Source: Notamacropus eugenii (lineage: Eukaryota > Chordata > Mammalia > Diprotodontia > Macropodidae). Taken from it: a stretch of 64,000 nucleotides of DNA. Both the position numbers and the translations under genes were made by a program. The first letter of the stretch is position 1, and every line of letters starts with the position of its first letter. Shown here piece after piece: positions 61,740 through 64,000 of the stretch. The notes under the pieces were generated by a model. The model was not told the origin of the DNA and searched no databases. It saw nothing but the letters and a program-made list of their open reading frames with translations. The stretch is from assembly GCF_028372415.1 (NCBI RefSeq), contig NC_092874.1, positions 332,462,651 to 332,526,650 on the forward strand. Reading direction: 5' to 3'.

Positions 61740-63000
61740 TCTTATGTAACAATTATGACCAGGAAGAGAATTATTAACTAAACAAAAGAGAAATAACAAA
61801 AGTGATCACAAAAAATGAAACCAACAATTTTTAATTATATTAAAGTCAGAAGTTTTTGTATGGAAATCAGTGCAGTGACAATTAGAAATAAAGTTAACTT
61901 GGGGGAAAATGTCTGATAAAGATCTAATATCACAGATATGTGGGGAAGTGATGCAAATACAAAAAATAGCTGTTCCCAATAAATGAGCAAAAGATATGAG
62001 TAAACAGTTTGCAAAAGAATAAATGCAAACAATAACCAGTAGGTCAACAAATATTTATTAAATGTATGTTACGTGTGAAGCACAGAGCTAAGTGTTGGGG
62101 GAAAACAAAAGAACGGCAAAAATTGCTGCTCCAGAGCACATTCTAATGGGACAAGGTAAATATATATGTACACATACACACACATGTACACACAAATACA
62201 TATGCATATGCGTGTATAACATATATGTATGTGTGTGTATAAAAGTTCACATGAAAAGGAAAGGCACTAGAGAAGTTGGGGTAGACAGGGTAAGATCACC
62301 TGCAAAAGATGGAACTTAAGCCAACTATTGAGATAAACCAAGAGGTAAAGGAGTCATGAGCATTCCAGGCTTGGGAAATAGCCAGTACAAAGGCACAGAG
62401 ACAATAGTACAAAATACAACTTAGAAGAGAAGTACAAATTAAAACAATTTCAAGGTTTTACCTCAAACTCATCAGATTGGCAAGAGGACAAAATATGAAA
62501 GTGGTAAATGCTACAGGGTCTGTGATATACTAATGCACCACTGATAGAGCTGTGAAGTGGTCCAAATGCTCTAGAAAATAACTTAAAATTATACCAGAAA
62601 AGTCGCTAAATTTGACAAACTATTTAACCCATAGATAACTACAAATAGGCATATAGCCTAAAGAAGGCAGACAAAGAGGGAAAGGTCATAGACAGACAGA
62701 CAGAGTGTGTGTGACAGAGATAGATATAATAAATTTTTTACTCATATAAACATTTTTGTAGTAGTAACACACTAGAGGTGGTCATGTACCTCAATTAGGC
62801 AATAGCTAAACAAGTGGCACATTAAAATAACAGAATATCCTAAGAAATTATGTACATGATGAATGCAGAGAACCATGGAAAGACAGATATAAAATGATGC
62901 CAAATAAAGTAGAAGCAAAAGAACAATGTACATAATGATCTTCATAATGTAAAAGGAAACAACACAAACAAACTAAGAAGAATAACAGTCAAACTTAACT
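61740..63000 (+). mobile_element. L1 fragment split by L2
   Basis: attaaagtcagaagtttttg, aatgtctgataaagatctaa and caaaagatatgagtaaacag precede the L2. gtacaaattaaaacaatttc, actgatagagctgtgaagtg and taagaaattatgtacatgat follow it. Confidence 0.7.
62042..62422 (-). mobile_element. L2 3' end inside L1
   Basis: tcaacaaatatttattaaat, gaagcacagagctaagtgtt, gcattccaggcttgggaaat and gccagtacaaaggcacagag, with a CA/TATG repeat in the middle (62160-62240). Confidence 0.7.
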
Positions 63001-63129
63001 CCCCCCCTTCTGAACTGAGCAACTAAGAATGCAGTGAGAAAATGCCAGCGGAGTGATTTGTTTTGCCCAACAATACTACTTTGTTACAAGGAAGATTTTT
63101 GGGTGTGGGGAGTTGAGTTGTTAAGAAAA

Positions 63130-64000
63130 AAATCAATAAAACTTTTTTTGGGGAGGGGAGAGATAGGAAATTCAGCAAGATTAAAGAATCTGCCTAACAT
63201 CTCTCCACTCTGGAAGAAGAGCCCCACTTTAGCACAGTTAATTAAAGGAATAGGCTGGAAAAATGAACAAATAGAAGAAAGATCCTGACTATAGAAAGTA
63301 CTAAGGCAACAGAGAACTTCAAAACACAATTTTAGAAGACAAGCAAGTCAAAACTGCTACATCCAAAACCTCAAAGAAAAATATGAATTGTTCCTGAGTG
63401 GGATAGACTTAGTGAAGACTTCTCAGATTGTAATTTTTCTCCCAGGGGTGAGGTAAGGCCTAAAGGCTCAAGGTTACAATATTTTTAGAATAGAATAGTT
63501 CCATATAAGGATATAAAACTGTGTAGTGTATTAGGGTCTCAATGATTGGACAAAATTTACATATTTCCTCGATGTCTTCATTTCAAAAGGGATTGGTTAG
63601 ATTTCGTGTCTAGAATGTAAGACCATATTCTCAGCTAATGAGGATAATGGTCAGTGGGGGGAGGAGGGACTTGCGTTAGGGTCTATATAAATCACTGTCC
63701 TGTTCTTTGTCTTCGGCTTTCCTACTCCTACAGGTGAGCCCCGCTTCTCGAGAATCGAATAAATCACTTTTCTATCATCACTTTGAGAGGCCTCTGAGTA
63801 ACTGATTTATATAGGGACCTGAGTCATCCCACACATTCCCAAAACCATGGAAAATTGCAAAAAGAATTTTAAAAATCAAGTGAGAGAGGTAGGGGAAAAA
63901 TTGGGAAGAGAAATGAGAATGATAAAAGAAAATCACGGAAAAATGGTTAGCAGCTTGGTAAGGGAGGCACAAAAAATAACTGGAGGGAAAAAAAAAAAAC
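63130..64000 (+). mobile_element. L1 5' region and ORF1 start (runs off the window), split by an LTR
   Basis: catccaaaacctcaaagaaa and aaatatgaattg before the LTR, and accatggaaaattgcaaaaa, gtgagagaggtaggggaaaa and ggttagcagcttggtaaggg after it, follow the L1 ORF1 N-terminal region. The second part parallels HAL1 ORF1 at 48790-48900. Confidence 0.65.
63395..63835 (+). mobile_element. solo LTR of an endogenous retrovirus (fossil)
   Basis: 441 bp bounded by TGAGTGGGAT and ATCCCACACA, an inverted pair with one mismatch, and flanked on both sides by TTCC. It contains a TATATAA (63684-63690) and an AATAAA (63758-63763), the usual U3 and R signals. The 4-bp duplication suggests a class I (gammaretrovirus-like) family. 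No internal retroviral sequence is present, so it is a recombination remnant. It lies antisense to UBE2R2. Confidence 0.75.

Larger units (their letters stand above)
44945..64000 (-). other. UBE2R2 intron 2 (runs off the window)
   Basis: Over 19 kb without a recognised exon 2 and dominated by nested LINE insertions. About 44950-45280, 45550-46380 and 52740-53330 show no recognised element. Confidence 0.65.

Overview
The window is mammalian, and almost certainly marsupial, nuclear DNA. It holds the 3' halves of two convergent host genes separated by about 4 kb and surrounded by a dense, nested set of old retrotransposons. The marsupial inference comes from the repeats: tRNA-derived SINEs whose tail matches RTE elements, a half-L1 (HAL1) element, marsupial-type L1 3' ends, and very many L2, L3/CR1 and MIR-like CORE-SINE copies. 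The species cannot be named from the sequence alone.

Positions 1-24,615 (+ strand) carry the last 12 coding exons of UBAP2 (ubiquitin-associated protein 2), about 475 C-terminal codons, followed by a short 3' UTR with a clear AATAAA. All exon junctions have consistent GT/AG sites and phases. The protein ends in YGSSPYWTN, which is the UBAP2 rather than the UBAP2L ending. The first 10.7 kb looks like intron filled with repeats (MIR-like, L1, L3, L2, SINE), with no exon I could recognise. Three possible splice variants stand out: an 81-nt intron that is open in frame, an in-frame 30-nt cassette-exon candidate, and a NAGNAG acceptor.

Positions 24,616-28,754 are intergenic, with an L3/CR1 copy, a hAT remnant and an unidentified poly(A)-tailed sequence. 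Positions 28,755-64,000 (- strand) are UBE2R2, a CDC34-type ubiquitin-conjugating E2. They contain a long 3' UTR with proximal and distal polyadenylation signals, the last three coding exons (residues 89-238, including catalytic Cys93 and the acidic tail), and the start of a very long intron that runs off the window. Both genes act in ubiquitin signalling, and the convergent UBAP2/UBE2R2 arrangement matches the known mammalian order (human 9p13.3).

The last 17 kb, all inside a UBE2R2 intron, is a pile of nested insertions: a near-complete HAL1 with target-site duplications, L1 into L2, RTE into L1, a short L2-derived retrocopy into L1, L2 into L1, and a 441-bp solo retroviral LTR inside an L1 ORF1. 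I found no RNA gene, CRISPR array, prokaryotic feature or clearly new biological system. The most informative items are the UBAP2 splice candidates and the insertion nests, which give relative ages of the repeat families.
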